Of a stretch of 64,000 bases of DNA, positions 57,701 through 64,000 are shown in pieces. A program made the position numbers and the translations under genes. Source of the stretch: Fulvivirga sp. M361 (GTDB taxonomy: Bacteria; Bacteroidota; Bacteroidia; Cytophagales; Cyclobacteriaceae); assembly GCF_007097395.1 (NCBI RefSeq), contig NZ_VKDC01000018.1, positions 61,035-125,034 on the forward strand, given 5' to 3'. The notes beneath the pieces are model-generated. The model ran no database searches. It saw only the letters and a program-made list of their open reading frames with translations, and had not been told where the DNA came from. Each line of letters begins with the position of its first letter. Position 1 is the first letter of the stretch.

Positions 57701-58226
57701 ATTGCTCGATGAACTGGCGGCTACTGAAACAGGCCTTCAAAGAATGTTCAGTCTTGAACGTGAATTTTCTACTGAAATGACTGCCTTGCTCCATCCATCT
57801 TCTGATACGGAGGATTATAAAACCACGATCAAACTCTCCGATAGGAACTTCCCATACTTCTTGCGAGGAAGAAACCTCAATATGGATAATGCCTTTGTAT
57901 TGATAAGGTTGAAGGAAGAGTTTCAGTCAGAGCATCTTAATGGACTCATGCTAAAATGGGTGAGAGAAGGAGAAACGGTCAACTTCAAGACTGTAGTGGA
58001 TAACGCGAGTGTTGTACCCGAGTATGGCAACTTACAGTATTCAGGGTTTATGGGGGTAACCGGTGATGCGGACGGCAGCTGGGAACTACTGATCAAGCGT
58101 GATTCAATCACAACGTTATCAGATACACTCAAATTGAAGGACGCTACAGGTACTCCTATTAGCAAGAGTCTTGACCCGAACGTGATCGATGACATTTATG
58201 TATTGTTGGAATTTAAACTTGGATGA
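48726..58226 (+). CDS. Tc toxin TcA subunit, oversized
   Basis: The 3166-residue protein is a TcA-type subunit of an ABC toxin, which forms a pentameric bell with a central channel that injects the TcB-TcC cargo. Two transthyretin/carboxypeptidase-regulatory-like beta domains occupy about 8-105 and 112-190. The TcA helical shell carries the CSCRHCRSVLSPAAFLVDLL mark at 668-687. A neuraminidase-like region lies at about 1690-1740 (RSFWTPWEKIDLEIESDHIL), an Arg/Pro-rich segment at about 1961-2110 and long channel helices at about 2670-2760. The TcB-binding domain near 2920 carries RYLPFERLGAVSTWRLELP. Known TcA proteins are about 2300-2500 residues, so this one is unusually long. No signal peptide is seen, as is usual for TcA. 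Confidence 0.93.
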   Translation: MPNMIMTLGAQKFTVAEPLVNYRIEVWNEESPQNRFMGSGITDSTGQATVNISDQNFQDVYVNGSPQTYFLIYSNSGALVLDTRVGGDQNEETNVKLQLINFVEATTGPGIPLSVSGTIQRTDGSVPIPAVKVVAYDKDVVGEKEVGNTITNPDGTYGIDFNSNDLTGVGRTQADLRVRVFEQTDTNSENPLAVSPLLVDALENEVVNLVIGDDVFVGLSEFKQVNNKLAPAISNNDPATFQEEDIIVVAGKFDVDADWTNYYVKSRAFANQTSIAAEIYYGLMRRELPDDLADLLSEDRSILQRELEAAAFDNVIASDLISDIQTLLDQLEAAQKTVALAESNDPENQGSLGRILQIVGFNDTQKQIVIEKSLNIDEADDSQIWTDLEADTNFSAADVDKLQLALRTAAVTQNNFSMVQAMVDDPAITEVKDLTGLSSADWDALITTHVAGIPETIEGDTEEERKASYKSLILKLLEDAFPTSVVSQGLSAAPDFDTARLDTFFANNPDFDFKENNINQYLSDNPDALQGITDPTGFVKDLEAMRRVFFMAPETDKSETIKTLLNNGLDSAFKIRRLGKKTFINRYADQLGGEEAAEKIYDRAANVSSQTLQVMAKYGNRFNPVNTSVFSGGVDGSPSAGFSTVGAAAATPQEIPNLQSLFETTDFCSCRHCRSVLSPAAFLVDLLEFVELGENNSDPASNARLVLDQRRPDIQQIQLNCTNTNTVMPYIDLVNEFLENLVSPPTAGYTGQTTRDAASLRAMPEYINKDAYDKLATEVFPIQLPFNLWTEEANAYLGHLGIRRSEVIRTLNQTGNVDKKRNRALAILNLTQKDFEIFNSSVADAGLYYDLTTLTGLTAGGNEILTALPNVSDLLKSLDLTFDDLLKFLECEAVNPGNKVVNFPSPDECDLGIATLNFTNEEFHNLNRFRRLQLKSGWSVYDLDRVFRTFIGVSNEEYLIQLGFIHDLSVAVKLPVRELTGWFTNLDTRAYEEGLSFYEELFLNPAITTSFDNASTLFTLNLAGTELADTTPLLTDQTVNMVVRAAINIKTEDFQEIIAFLPGANLTVANLSAIYKLATLAKAFKLDVAELQSLRDMTALTFDSPEEVENFYEFVLRLKNLRVSVSELSYLVQHKKEDENTGIPEIELSGTLTQIRIELQKLLAIEQEENLKADQLSNSLSALLEEESLATALAIVDDSSTLTDQEKTDFITTSFSSFLDTADATGKLVGSGAGVITDTSARIDYVLVPMLQFLARNFVFQKMAAELDIEVSTTISMLNDYVKSTQDNTKAAIDVFLDTNYVNGVDEINFTNNPEEIQTLERLLKIGLLANTLRISSEDLLFVLSQGPAIGWFNIAGVPVTPQGALGAAEGASWLRLIETAYLQRSRFNGDSTIYQLIRQSLDTANTDDQIRQSLADATGWNRDDIDYLTSAAGFNLVRADFNSELWVKYLSDAFDVIDKSEAEASQLWSLNTPDATVDQGRLSRTIANASYSTEQWLEIAPEIRDLLREKQRDALQVFVIKDGGFADADELYSHYLIDTQMSACTLTSRIKLALSSVQLWMQRILLNLEPDLVFDPELAKQWVWRKNFRVWEANRKIFLYPENWIEPELRDDKTPFFIELENELLQDELTIETAERAYLTYLRKLDQVSRLEIVGVYDDNENEEDLDDEEKGTYYVIGRTANKPNIYYMRRWVDRSFWTPWEKIDLEIESDHILPVIYNRRLYLFWVVFSQMAEEPDDSDLEVTTDRDQKSSRNPKLGHEIKIGWTSFYRGQWTDPKLTEEVVDSEYSEPSRHFLVSSIENDELFIDIVYPGVELTPIFRSVRRSRRGIFNFISPRIFLPRIKKKERLFILNGFKFNDYTNHLVLNQAAEAVEEELAFPKPVGSDFFNMKFKEGSQTDSLTFNTPSRASAFDKNSSVLLRKTPGAFKTLMLHQYWDQDELEAPTFYEDDFRTFLIVPKKERFTFFRRPPFRLIKPTVRPFTRPRPVQLPFVRPTPGTRLPVVRPTFTPAPLINPRSVNGFFVGDNRFSVVRSNDFLQLNLATPTLTRLDSSDFLRNVRTFEERSPEVSRITVQRSRLTQLPRVQPVIMPIRIRPLYKIRRITSIRTNYEFQSFYHPYTRLFIKQVNKFGIDGLLNPLANVKGTPAQQTEIRALDRQKIENDYFTTVYQPSRAVLKAPLEFDFTLKQYPKEEIDFGYTGAYSQYNWELFFHAPLSIATQLSANQRFEEAQKWFHYIFDPTETEGQAPARFWKTKPFHLYQGVNQTAEIFDLINQGSRAFKKQVTDWQKNPFQPHVIARLRIVAYMKTVVMKYLDNLIAWGDHLFRRDTIESINEATQLYVLAAQILGKRPEIISREETETRSYNDIKPEIDSFSNALVEIETELLLDMEETQNISVEENDQINILNTILYFCLPPNDKLLGYWDTVADRLFKIRNCQNIEGVTRQLALFEPPIDPALLVRAAAAGIDLSSAISDLNAPIPIYRFEYMLQRAYDFSNEVRNLGNAMLSALEKKDGEDLALLRAGHEVDLLKQVRRIREDAVREARENLDSLEEAKELARIRERYYGNRENINSKEQKQLDKMESALVLNTVAGGIEALAGALAVIPDFQLGIAGAFGSPFVTAETGGTGLSTAVITASNVLRILSQVESFQANKAGLLGGYERRQEDWDFQLELAEKEIEQIDKQILSARARLSMMEHELESHDLQTDQSQEVNAFLQDKYTNRDLYQWMTTQLSSIYFQTFQMAYDMAKRVERNMQFELALENTNYIQFGYWDSLKKGLLSGEQLQKDLRRLEMAYIEQNKREFELTKHISISKVSPQALLQLRENGKCEVHLSEVLFDMDHPGQYLRRIKSVSVTIPCVTGPYTNVNCKLTLLNSRVRKSTQIGSNVTDYAYQGADDLRFTHYFAGTQAIATSSAQRDSGMFEFNFRDERYLPFERLGAVSTWRLELPQEFRQFDYDTISDAIIHVNYTARDGGDNFRQSVESNLQSELDKLLDELAATETGLQRMFSLEREFSTEMTALLHPSSDTEDYKTTIKLSDRNFPYFLRGRNLNMDNAFVLIRLKEEFQSEHLNGLMLKWVREGETVNFKTVVDNASVVPEYGNLQYSGFMGVTGDADGSWELLIKRDSITTLSDTLKLKDATGTPISKSLDPNVIDDIYVLLEFKLG

Positions 58227-58326
58227 TGTGGAGTCGTCAGTCTTAAGTCCTTAGTCTTAAGTGACGCTTTAATACTTAAGACTCAAGACTCAAGACTAAA
58301 GACTAAAGACTAAAAAAACCAAAGCA
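58227..58326. repeat. Hairpin and 7-bp tandem repeats between TcA and TcB-TcC genes
   Basis: AGTCTTAAGT occurs at 58239-58248 and 58253-58262. The second copy pairs exactly with ACTTAAGACT at 58274-58283 around an 11-nt loop. Units CAAGACT, CAAGACT, AAAGACT, AAAGACT follow and end in an A7 run. The arrangement could attenuate transcription or set the TcA:TcB ratio. The tandem units may also be prone to slippage. Confidence 0.75.
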
Positions 58327-61300
58327 ATGCAAGAACCAACACCCCAAAATAATACCAATAACTTCCAGGGGAGTGCCTCAAGTACTCACCCTGAAGATCA
58401 AAACAGCACTCAAAATGAACAGCAACAAGCGCAGCAACAGCAGGCGCCGATCAGCTTGCCTACAGGAGGTGGCGCTATTCGTGGAATGGGCGAGAAATTC
58501 CAGGCCAACCCGGTAACAGGTACAGCTTCTTTTTCCGTTCCGGTAAAGGTGAGTCCCGGCCGATCAGGCTTTACACCACAATTAGTATTGAGCTATGATT
58601 CTGGAAATGGTAATGGTGTATTCGGGCTGGGGTGGGGTGTTGGTATTCCTTCCATTTCAAGAAAAACGTCTAAAGGCCTTCCTAAATATAATGACCCGGC
58701 GGAAAGCGATACGTTTTTATTGAGTGGGGCAGAAGACCTGGTGCCTTTTTTAGAAGAGAAGAATGATGCATATCAAACGGTCCAATTGGAAAAAGAAGGA
58801 CACCTCATCACACGATACCGTCCGCGTACCGAAGGGCTTTTCGCCCGGATAGAAAGGTGGTTGGATCAAAGTTCGGGGATCTCACACTGGCGAGTGACCA
58901 CCAAAGACAATACCACATCCGTCTATGGAACATCTGCATTGGGAAGAGTTGCCGATCCGAATGACGAAAAGAAAGTGTTCCAGTGGCTACTGGAAAGAAC
59001 ATACGATGACAAGGGTAACATCATTATCTATGAATACAAAGCTGAAGACCGGGTCAACGTACCTAATCCGGCGCACGAAGCGCATCGCAGAGATGCGATA
59101 ATGGCCCATCGCTATCCCAAGCGAATTAAGTATGGCAATACTATACCGTTCCATGCTGATGACACTGACTTCTTTACTACTACCGGCTGGCATTTCGAAG
59201 CAGTGATGGACTACGGAGAGCATGATCCTGATGCTCCCACTCCCGAAGAGGCTCAAAGCTGGGCGTATCGTAAGGATGCATTCTCCACTTACACCGCCGG
59301 GTTTGAAATACGGACCTATCGCTTATGTCAGCGGATATTGATGTTCCACAATTTTCCGGAGCTGGGACCTGACCCCTATCTGGTATGTGCAACAGAGTTA
59401 AATTTCGATCAGCAGACCACCTATACTCTGCTAAAGGCTGTGCAATACCGGTATTACGAAGCAGGTAAGGCCCCGGAGACCATGCCCCCGGTAACCTTTT
59501 CTTATACAGAAGCCACCATTGATCCTTCTATATACGAGGCGAATGATGACATAATACAGTCCATTCCGGGAGGGGTGGATGGTATTCGAACCCAATGGAC
59601 GGACCTGTATGGAGAAGGCCTTCAAGGTATTTTATACGAAGATGCCGGAGCATGGTGGTATCAACGTAACAAAGGGGACTCACGGTATTATGATTATAAT
59701 CCTGCCAGCAGAGAAGATACTCCGCAACTGGTCATGGACCCTTTTGACCAGGTAGCGCCCAAACCTGCTACCGTTGGTACCAACACCCGAATGCAACTCA
59801 CTGACCTGGACAGCGATGGCGTACCCGAGCTATTGATACAAGAAACGGATATGGCCGGCTTTTATGAACAGGACAGCCATGGACAATGGAGGCACTTTAA
59901 GGCATTCCGGCAAAGCCCTAACATAGATTGGAATGACCCCAATCTACGTTTTATTGACCTTACCGGAGACGGCTACGCTGATATTCTCATGACAGAAGAC
60001 CTTTGCTTCACATGGTACGAATCATTGGTAAAAGAGGGGTATGCTCAGGCCAGACAAACCGCAAGAGCGTTAGACGAACGGCAAGGTCCGGCCATTGTAT
60101 TTGCGGATGAAGAACAGGTGATCTACCTGGCGGATATGTCTGGCGATGGATTGACGGATATCGTGCGTGTACGAAACGGGTCGATCCACTATTGGCCTAA
60201 TATGGGGCATGGAAAGTTTGGGAAGCAGGTACGTATGGACCATGCGCCAAACATTGATTATCCTGACCTTTTTGACAGGAGAAGAGTGCGTCTGGCTGAT
60301 ATTGATGGCACCGGCAACGCAGACTTTATCTACTTCTACGACAATAAAGTGGACTATTGGCCCAACGAAAGTGGCAATGGTTTTGGAAAGAAAATAAGTG
60401 TTAGTCACCGATTTCCTGTAGATGATCTTAGTACCCTTACCATAACCGACTTGTTTGGAAACGGTACGGCCTGCCTGGTAAGTACATCACCTTTACCCGC
60501 AAGTACCTCCCAACGTTTGCGTTACATCGACTTGATGAGCAGTAAAAAACCCTTCCTGCTCAGTGAAATTGACAATAATATGGGAGCGCTGACCCGCATG
60601 CAATATGCCCCTTCCACCCAATTTTACCTGCGTGACGAGCGGGAAGGCACCCCATGGATCACCAAACTACCCTTTCCTGTACAAGTGTTGGAGCGCACCG
60701 AGATCTATGATCAGATCACGGGGCAACGATTGACCACACGATACGCTTATCATCATGGCTATTATGATGGAGTAGAACGTGAATTTCGAGGCTTCGGAAG
60801 GGTCGACCAGTGGGATACCGAAGCGTTTGACATATTACAATCCGATACACTTTTCGGAGGGAACAATACCAATGAAAACGCGAATGACTATGTAGCGCCT
60901 ACTCTGACAAAAACATGGTTTCACGTCGGGCACTTCTCCGGCAGAGGGCACATTTTAGGAATGTACCGGGGTGAATACTATCAGGGGGATGCTCAGGCTC
61001 CTCACATAACAGCGACCAACCTTCCCAAAGGGCTGTCTCCGGAAGAAGAAAGAGAGGCTTTTAGAGCCTTAAGAGGTACGCTGCTGCGTCAGGAGATCTA
61101 TGCGGATGACAATGACCCGGCTTCGGTCCATCCATACCAGGTCCTGGAAGCCGGGTATACGATCAAGCCATTACAGCCAAGAGCGAACAATCCTTATGCG
61201 GTATTCTTTGTCCATGAACGCGAAAGCCTGACCCTTGACTATGAGCGAAATCCTAATGATCCACGATTGAGCCACAGTTTTACGATGAAAGTGGATGATT

Positions 61301-64000
61301 TTGGCAATGTTATACAGGCGGCGGCCATTGGGTACCCAAGACGGGTTCCGGCGTATGTTGAACAAGGTCAGTTGTACATAACTATCTCGGAAAACCAATG
61401 GATCAATGTGTCGGAGGAAGTCGCCGGATTTTATCGGCTGGGGGTGCCTGATTCAGGCAGAAGCTATGAACTGACCGGATTAAGCAATTCGGGCATTACG
61501 ATTTTCTCCCTGGAAGAAATTCAGCAAGCTTTTGACAGCGCAACAAAAATAGCTTTTGAGTCGCAGGCTGTAGGTGCAGGTTTAAACAAACGGCTGTTAT
61601 CTAATAACAGGGTCACCTATTATAGTGCAGACCTTACTGCCGAATTACCCCAAGGTCAGGTGGCTTTTCATGCCCTTCCCTACAGGCAATACGCCCTGGT
61701 TTTTACCCCGGGACTGGTAACCCAGGTGTACGATTCAAAAGTAGACAACGCGCTGCTAACAAGTAGTGAATCAGGTTATATAGCTGATATTCAGGGCTAT
61801 TGGCAGCCTTCACCCAGGCAGGTATTCGATGCTGCTCATTTCTATTTTCCAACTCAGAGCATTGACCCATTCGGTAATTCACTCACTATTACTTATGATA
61901 TCCATTATATACTTGCCGTCGCCATGGAAAACGCACTGGCTAATCGTACCGAATCACAAAATGATTACCGGGTGCTACAATCCCGGGAGGTGAAAGACCC
62001 TAATCAGAACCGGCAACAGGTGGCTTTTGACGTTCGCGGAATGGTAGTGGCCACTGCTGTTATGGGTAAAGTGGGGGAAACCGATCCTGAAAAAACAGGA
62101 GATACGCTTCAGGACCCTACCATTCGAATGGAATATGAGCTTTTCAATTGGATCGATCATCAAAAGCCCAACTTCGTACATACGTTTGCCCGGGAGCAGC
62201 ACGGCGCTGCCAATCCACGCTTCCAGGAATCTTACGTATATACCGGCGGGCTGGGGCAGGAACTATTGACCAAAGTGCAAGCTGAACCTGGCGAAGCCTT
62301 TGGAAGAGATGCCGAAGGTAATTTAATATTAGATACACAGGGCGCCCCTGTATTACAGCCTGTCGCCAGCCGTTGGATAGGAAACGGTCGTACCGTATTG
62401 AATAACAAAGGGGAAGCAGTCCGGCAATACGAACCGTATTTCAGCAGTACGTTTGACTATGAAGACGAAAGTGAACTACGGGAATACGGCGTTACCGTTG
62501 AATTGTTCTACGATCCCGTCGGCAGAGTGGTCAGGACATTGCACCCGGATGGAAGCCTTGAAAAAGTGATATTTGACCCCTGGCGCCAGGAAAATTTTGA
62601 CCGAAACGACACCGTGCTGGAAAGCATCTGGTACACAGACCGTAACAGCCCTGATCCGGCAGGCACTGAACCGACCGACCCTGACCAGCGGGCCGCCTGG
62701 TTAGCTGCGCAACATGCCAATACGCCACAGATTGTACACCTGGATACCCTGGCGCGCCCTTTTTTGACCGTAGATGACAACGGAAGCCTCGGCCAGTATG
62801 AAACCCGCAATGGTTACGATATCAAAGGAAATGTGATCACTGTGACTGATGCAAAGGGGAGGCTGATCACCACCAACCGGTATAACCTGTTAGATGAACC
62901 CATCAATACCGAAAGCAGGGATGCAGGTGACCGGTGGATGTTGAGTAATGTATTGAATAGCCCTGTCCGTATGTGGGATAATCGGGATCAGGCTTTTCGC
63001 AATGTTTATGATGAACTACAGCGGCCTGAACAAAATTGGGTTCAACAAGGGAATGACTCTGAAAAGCTGGTAACGTTCACCATCTATGGCGAAGAAGTGA
63101 GTAACCCTGAAACAAACAATCTGCGAGGTCAGATCCACCAGGTCTTTGACAGCGCAGGGTTACTTCAATCGGATGGATTTGATTTTAAAGGAAATCTACT
63201 GGAAAGTTCGCGTCAATACGCTAAAGAATACAAAACCACACCGGACTGGTCTGCACTTCCCGGAGCAACCGATGTGATGGCAGTAGCCATCCCCTTATTA
63301 GAAAGCGAAACCTTTACTCAGCAGATGCAATATGATGCCCTGAACCGACCGGTGTCCATGACTATGCCGGACAATTCAGTGGTCAAACCGACCTATAATG
63401 AAGCTAACCTCTTAGAAACCGTAGAAGCTAATTTGCGGGGCTCAGGCACAGGGACTTCTTTTGTTACCAACATCGATTACAATGCCCGGGGCCAAAGAGA
63501 GAAAATCGTCTATGGCAATGGCAGTCAAACAAAATACACTTACGACCCGAACACCTTCAGACTTACACGACTTCTCACCACAAGAAATACCGGAGCAGAC
63601 ATACTTCAGGGCTTGAACTATGTATTCGATGCAGCAGGAAATATTACAGAGCAGGTGGATAATGCTCAACAAACCATCTTCTTTAACAACGCTCAGGTAG
63701 ATCCCCATGGCAAATACACCTATGATGCACTCTATCGCTTACTCAAGGCGGAAGGAAGGGAACTGATCGGATTAAACTCAGCTCCGGGCCCGGGAGATAT
63801 CAACATCAACCCACTTCCTGAAAATACCCAGGCGTTAAGACGTTACACACAGGAATATGAATACGATGAAATCGGTAATATCCTAAAAATGATCCACCAG
63901 GCCACCGGGGGAAATTGGACCAGGCATTATCATTATAATTTTATGCAAAACAATTATTTGCTAAGCACCTCACCGGATAATACCCCACCTGCCACTGATC
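58327..64000 (+). CDS. Tc toxin TcB-TcC fusion (SpvB/Rhs protein), 3' end beyond window
   Basis: The frame from the ATG at 58327 stays open for 1891 codons to the window edge. After a Gln-rich N-terminus comes the SpvB domain (about 43-330; GMGEKFQANPVTGTASFSVP, SYDSGNGNGVFGLGWG). Integrin-like FG-GAP/VCBS repeats follow at about 488-665 (LTDLDSDGVPELL, FIDLTGDGYADIL, LADMSGDGLTDIV), then a TcB middle domain. Rhs/YD repeats run from about 1380 (FYDPVGRVVRTLHPDGS, YDALNRPVSMTMPDNS, YTYDALYRLLKAEGRE). This is a fused TcB-TcC cocoon that encloses a C-terminal toxin. The autoprotease motif and the hypervariable toxin are not in view, so the activity cannot be named. Confidence 0.93.
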   Translation, partial: MQEPTPQNNTNNFQGSASSTHPEDQNSTQNEQQQAQQQQAPISLPTGGGAIRGMGEKFQANPVTGTASFSVPVKVSPGRSGFTPQLVLSYDSGNGNGVFGLGWGVGIPSISRKTSKGLPKYNDPAESDTFLLSGAEDLVPFLEEKNDAYQTVQLEKEGHLITRYRPRTEGLFARIERWLDQSSGISHWRVTTKDNTTSVYGTSALGRVADPNDEKKVFQWLLERTYDDKGNIIIYEYKAEDRVNVPNPAHEAHRRDAIMAHRYPKRIKYGNTIPFHADDTDFFTTTGWHFEAVMDYGEHDPDAPTPEEAQSWAYRKDAFSTYTAGFEIRTYRLCQRILMFHNFPELGPDPYLVCATELNFDQQTTYTLLKAVQYRYYEAGKAPETMPPVTFSYTEATIDPSIYEANDDIIQSIPGGVDGIRTQWTDLYGEGLQGILYEDAGAWWYQRNKGDSRYYDYNPASREDTPQLVMDPFDQVAPKPATVGTNTRMQLTDLDSDGVPELLIQETDMAGFYEQDSHGQWRHFKAFRQSPNIDWNDPNLRFIDLTGDGYADILMTEDLCFTWYESLVKEGYAQARQTARALDERQGPAIVFADEEQVIYLADMSGDGLTDIVRVRNGSIHYWPNMGHGKFGKQVRMDHAPNIDYPDLFDRRRVRLADIDGTGNADFIYFYDNKVDYWPNESGNGFGKKISVSHRFPVDDLSTLTITDLFGNGTACLVSTSPLPASTSQRLRYIDLMSSKKPFLLSEIDNNMGALTRMQYAPSTQFYLRDEREGTPWITKLPFPVQVLERTEIYDQITGQRLTTRYAYHHGYYDGVEREFRGFGRVDQWDTEAFDILQSDTLFGGNNTNENANDYVAPTLTKTWFHVGHFSGRGHILGMYRGEYYQGDAQAPHITATNLPKGLSPEEEREAFRALRGTLLRQEIYADDNDPASVHPYQVLEAGYTIKPLQPRANNPYAVFFVHERESLTLDYERNPNDPRLSHSFTMKVDDFGNVIQAAAIGYPRRVPAYVEQGQLYITISENQWINVSEEVAGFYRLGVPDSGRSYELTGLSNSGITIFSLEEIQQAFDSATKIAFESQAVGAGLNKRLLSNNRVTYYSADLTAELPQGQVAFHALPYRQYALVFTPGLVTQVYDSKVDNALLTSSESGYIADIQGYWQPSPRQVFDAAHFYFPTQSIDPFGNSLTITYDIHYILAVAMENALANRTESQNDYRVLQSREVKDPNQNRQQVAFDVRGMVVATAVMGKVGETDPEKTGDTLQDPTIRMEYELFNWIDHQKPNFVHTFAREQHGAANPRFQESYVYTGGLGQELLTKVQAEPGEAFGRDAEGNLILDTQGAPVLQPVASRWIGNGRTVLNNKGEAVRQYEPYFSSTFDYEDESELREYGVTVELFYDPVGRVVRTLHPDGSLEKVIFDPWRQENFDRNDTVLESIWYTDRNSPDPAGTEPTDPDQRAAWLAAQHANTPQIVHLDTLARPFLTVDDNGSLGQYETRNGYDIKGNVITVTDAKGRLITTNRYNLLDEPINTESRDAGDRWMLSNVLNSPVRMWDNRDQAFRNVYDELQRPEQNWVQQGNDSEKLVTFTIYGEEVSNPETNNLRGQIHQVFDSAGLLQSDGFDFKGNLLESSRQYAKEYKTTPDWSALPGATDVMAVAIPLLESETFTQQMQYDALNRPVSMTMPDNSVVKPTYNEANLLETVEANLRGSGTGTSFVTNIDYNARGQREKIVYGNGSQTKYTYDPNTFRLTRLLTTRNTGADILQGLNYVFDAAGNITEQVDNAQQTIFFNNAQVDPHGKYTYDALYRLLKAEGRELIGLNSAPGPGDININPLPENTQALRRYTQEYEYDEIGNILKMIHQATGGNWTRHYHYNFMQNNYLLSTSPDNTPPATD

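Noticed and set aside
1..64000. tRNA, rRNA or known riboswitch
   Set aside because: No cloverleaf, rRNA segment or riboswitch core was recognised by eye on either strand.

Overview
The window looks like part of a Bacteroidota chromosome, most likely of the Cytophagales type. The evidence is lipoprotein signals followed by acidic residues, a triple-tyrosine/LuxR-type regulator beside a polysaccharide locus, DUF4382, DUF2490, PKD and HTTM proteins, the long form of urocanase, and TAnnTTTG-like -7 elements. The genus cannot be read from the sequence alone.

Layout. (1) 1-2395: one secreted protein of unknown function, then a broken chimeric gene (TPR fragment joined to a cadherin-like fragment at a perfect palindrome). 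(2) 2396-9104: a LysR regulator divergent from a tightly overlapping hutH-hutU-hutI-hutG operon, which takes histidine through urocanate and imidazolonepropionate to formiminoglutamate and glutamate. (3) 9105-18578: an accessory, repeat-rich island. It has three minus-strand genes (unknown, PH-like membrane protein, Shedu-type nuclease). Each starts 16-25 bp from a copy of the same 87-bp block, which looks like a cassette boundary. Around them are a MNT-HEPN protein, a RAYT transposase remnant with REP-like hairpins, a ~438-bp duplication, a 21-bp minisatellite and a tandem array of ~300-bp units.

(4) 18579-40702: a beta-glucan (laminarin-like) utilisation locus, all on the minus strand except the divergent regulator at 37841. 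In transcription order it encodes a glycosidase domain fused to an outer-membrane beta-barrel, a CBM/Big_2 lipoprotein, a GH16 lipoprotein, a PKD/CBM lipoprotein, a GH149-like phosphorylase, and GH3, GH17 and GH30 lipoproteins. A GPH sugar:cation symporter and a cytoplasmic GH17 end the series. No SusC/SusD pair is present. My reading is that surface lipoproteins cut beta-1,3/1,6-glucan, the fused barrel may pass products across the outer membrane, GH3 trims them, the symporter imports them, and GH149 plus the cytoplasmic GH17 finish the job.

(5) 40936-48575: a TspO-like membrane protein, a three-gene set (YwqK/MORN-like secreted protein, DUF2490 barrel, MORN-repeat membrane protein), an HTTM protein on the other strand and an Asp-rich DUF4382 lipoprotein. 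(6) 48726-64000: a Tc (ABC) toxin locus with an oversized 3166-residue TcA and a TcB-TcC (SpvB/Rhs) protein that runs off the right edge, so its variable toxic C-terminus is not visible.

The strongest leads for something undescribed are the glycosidase-barrel fusion in a SusCD-less locus, the 87-bp cassette-like blocks that carry a Shedu defence gene, and the enlarged TcA.
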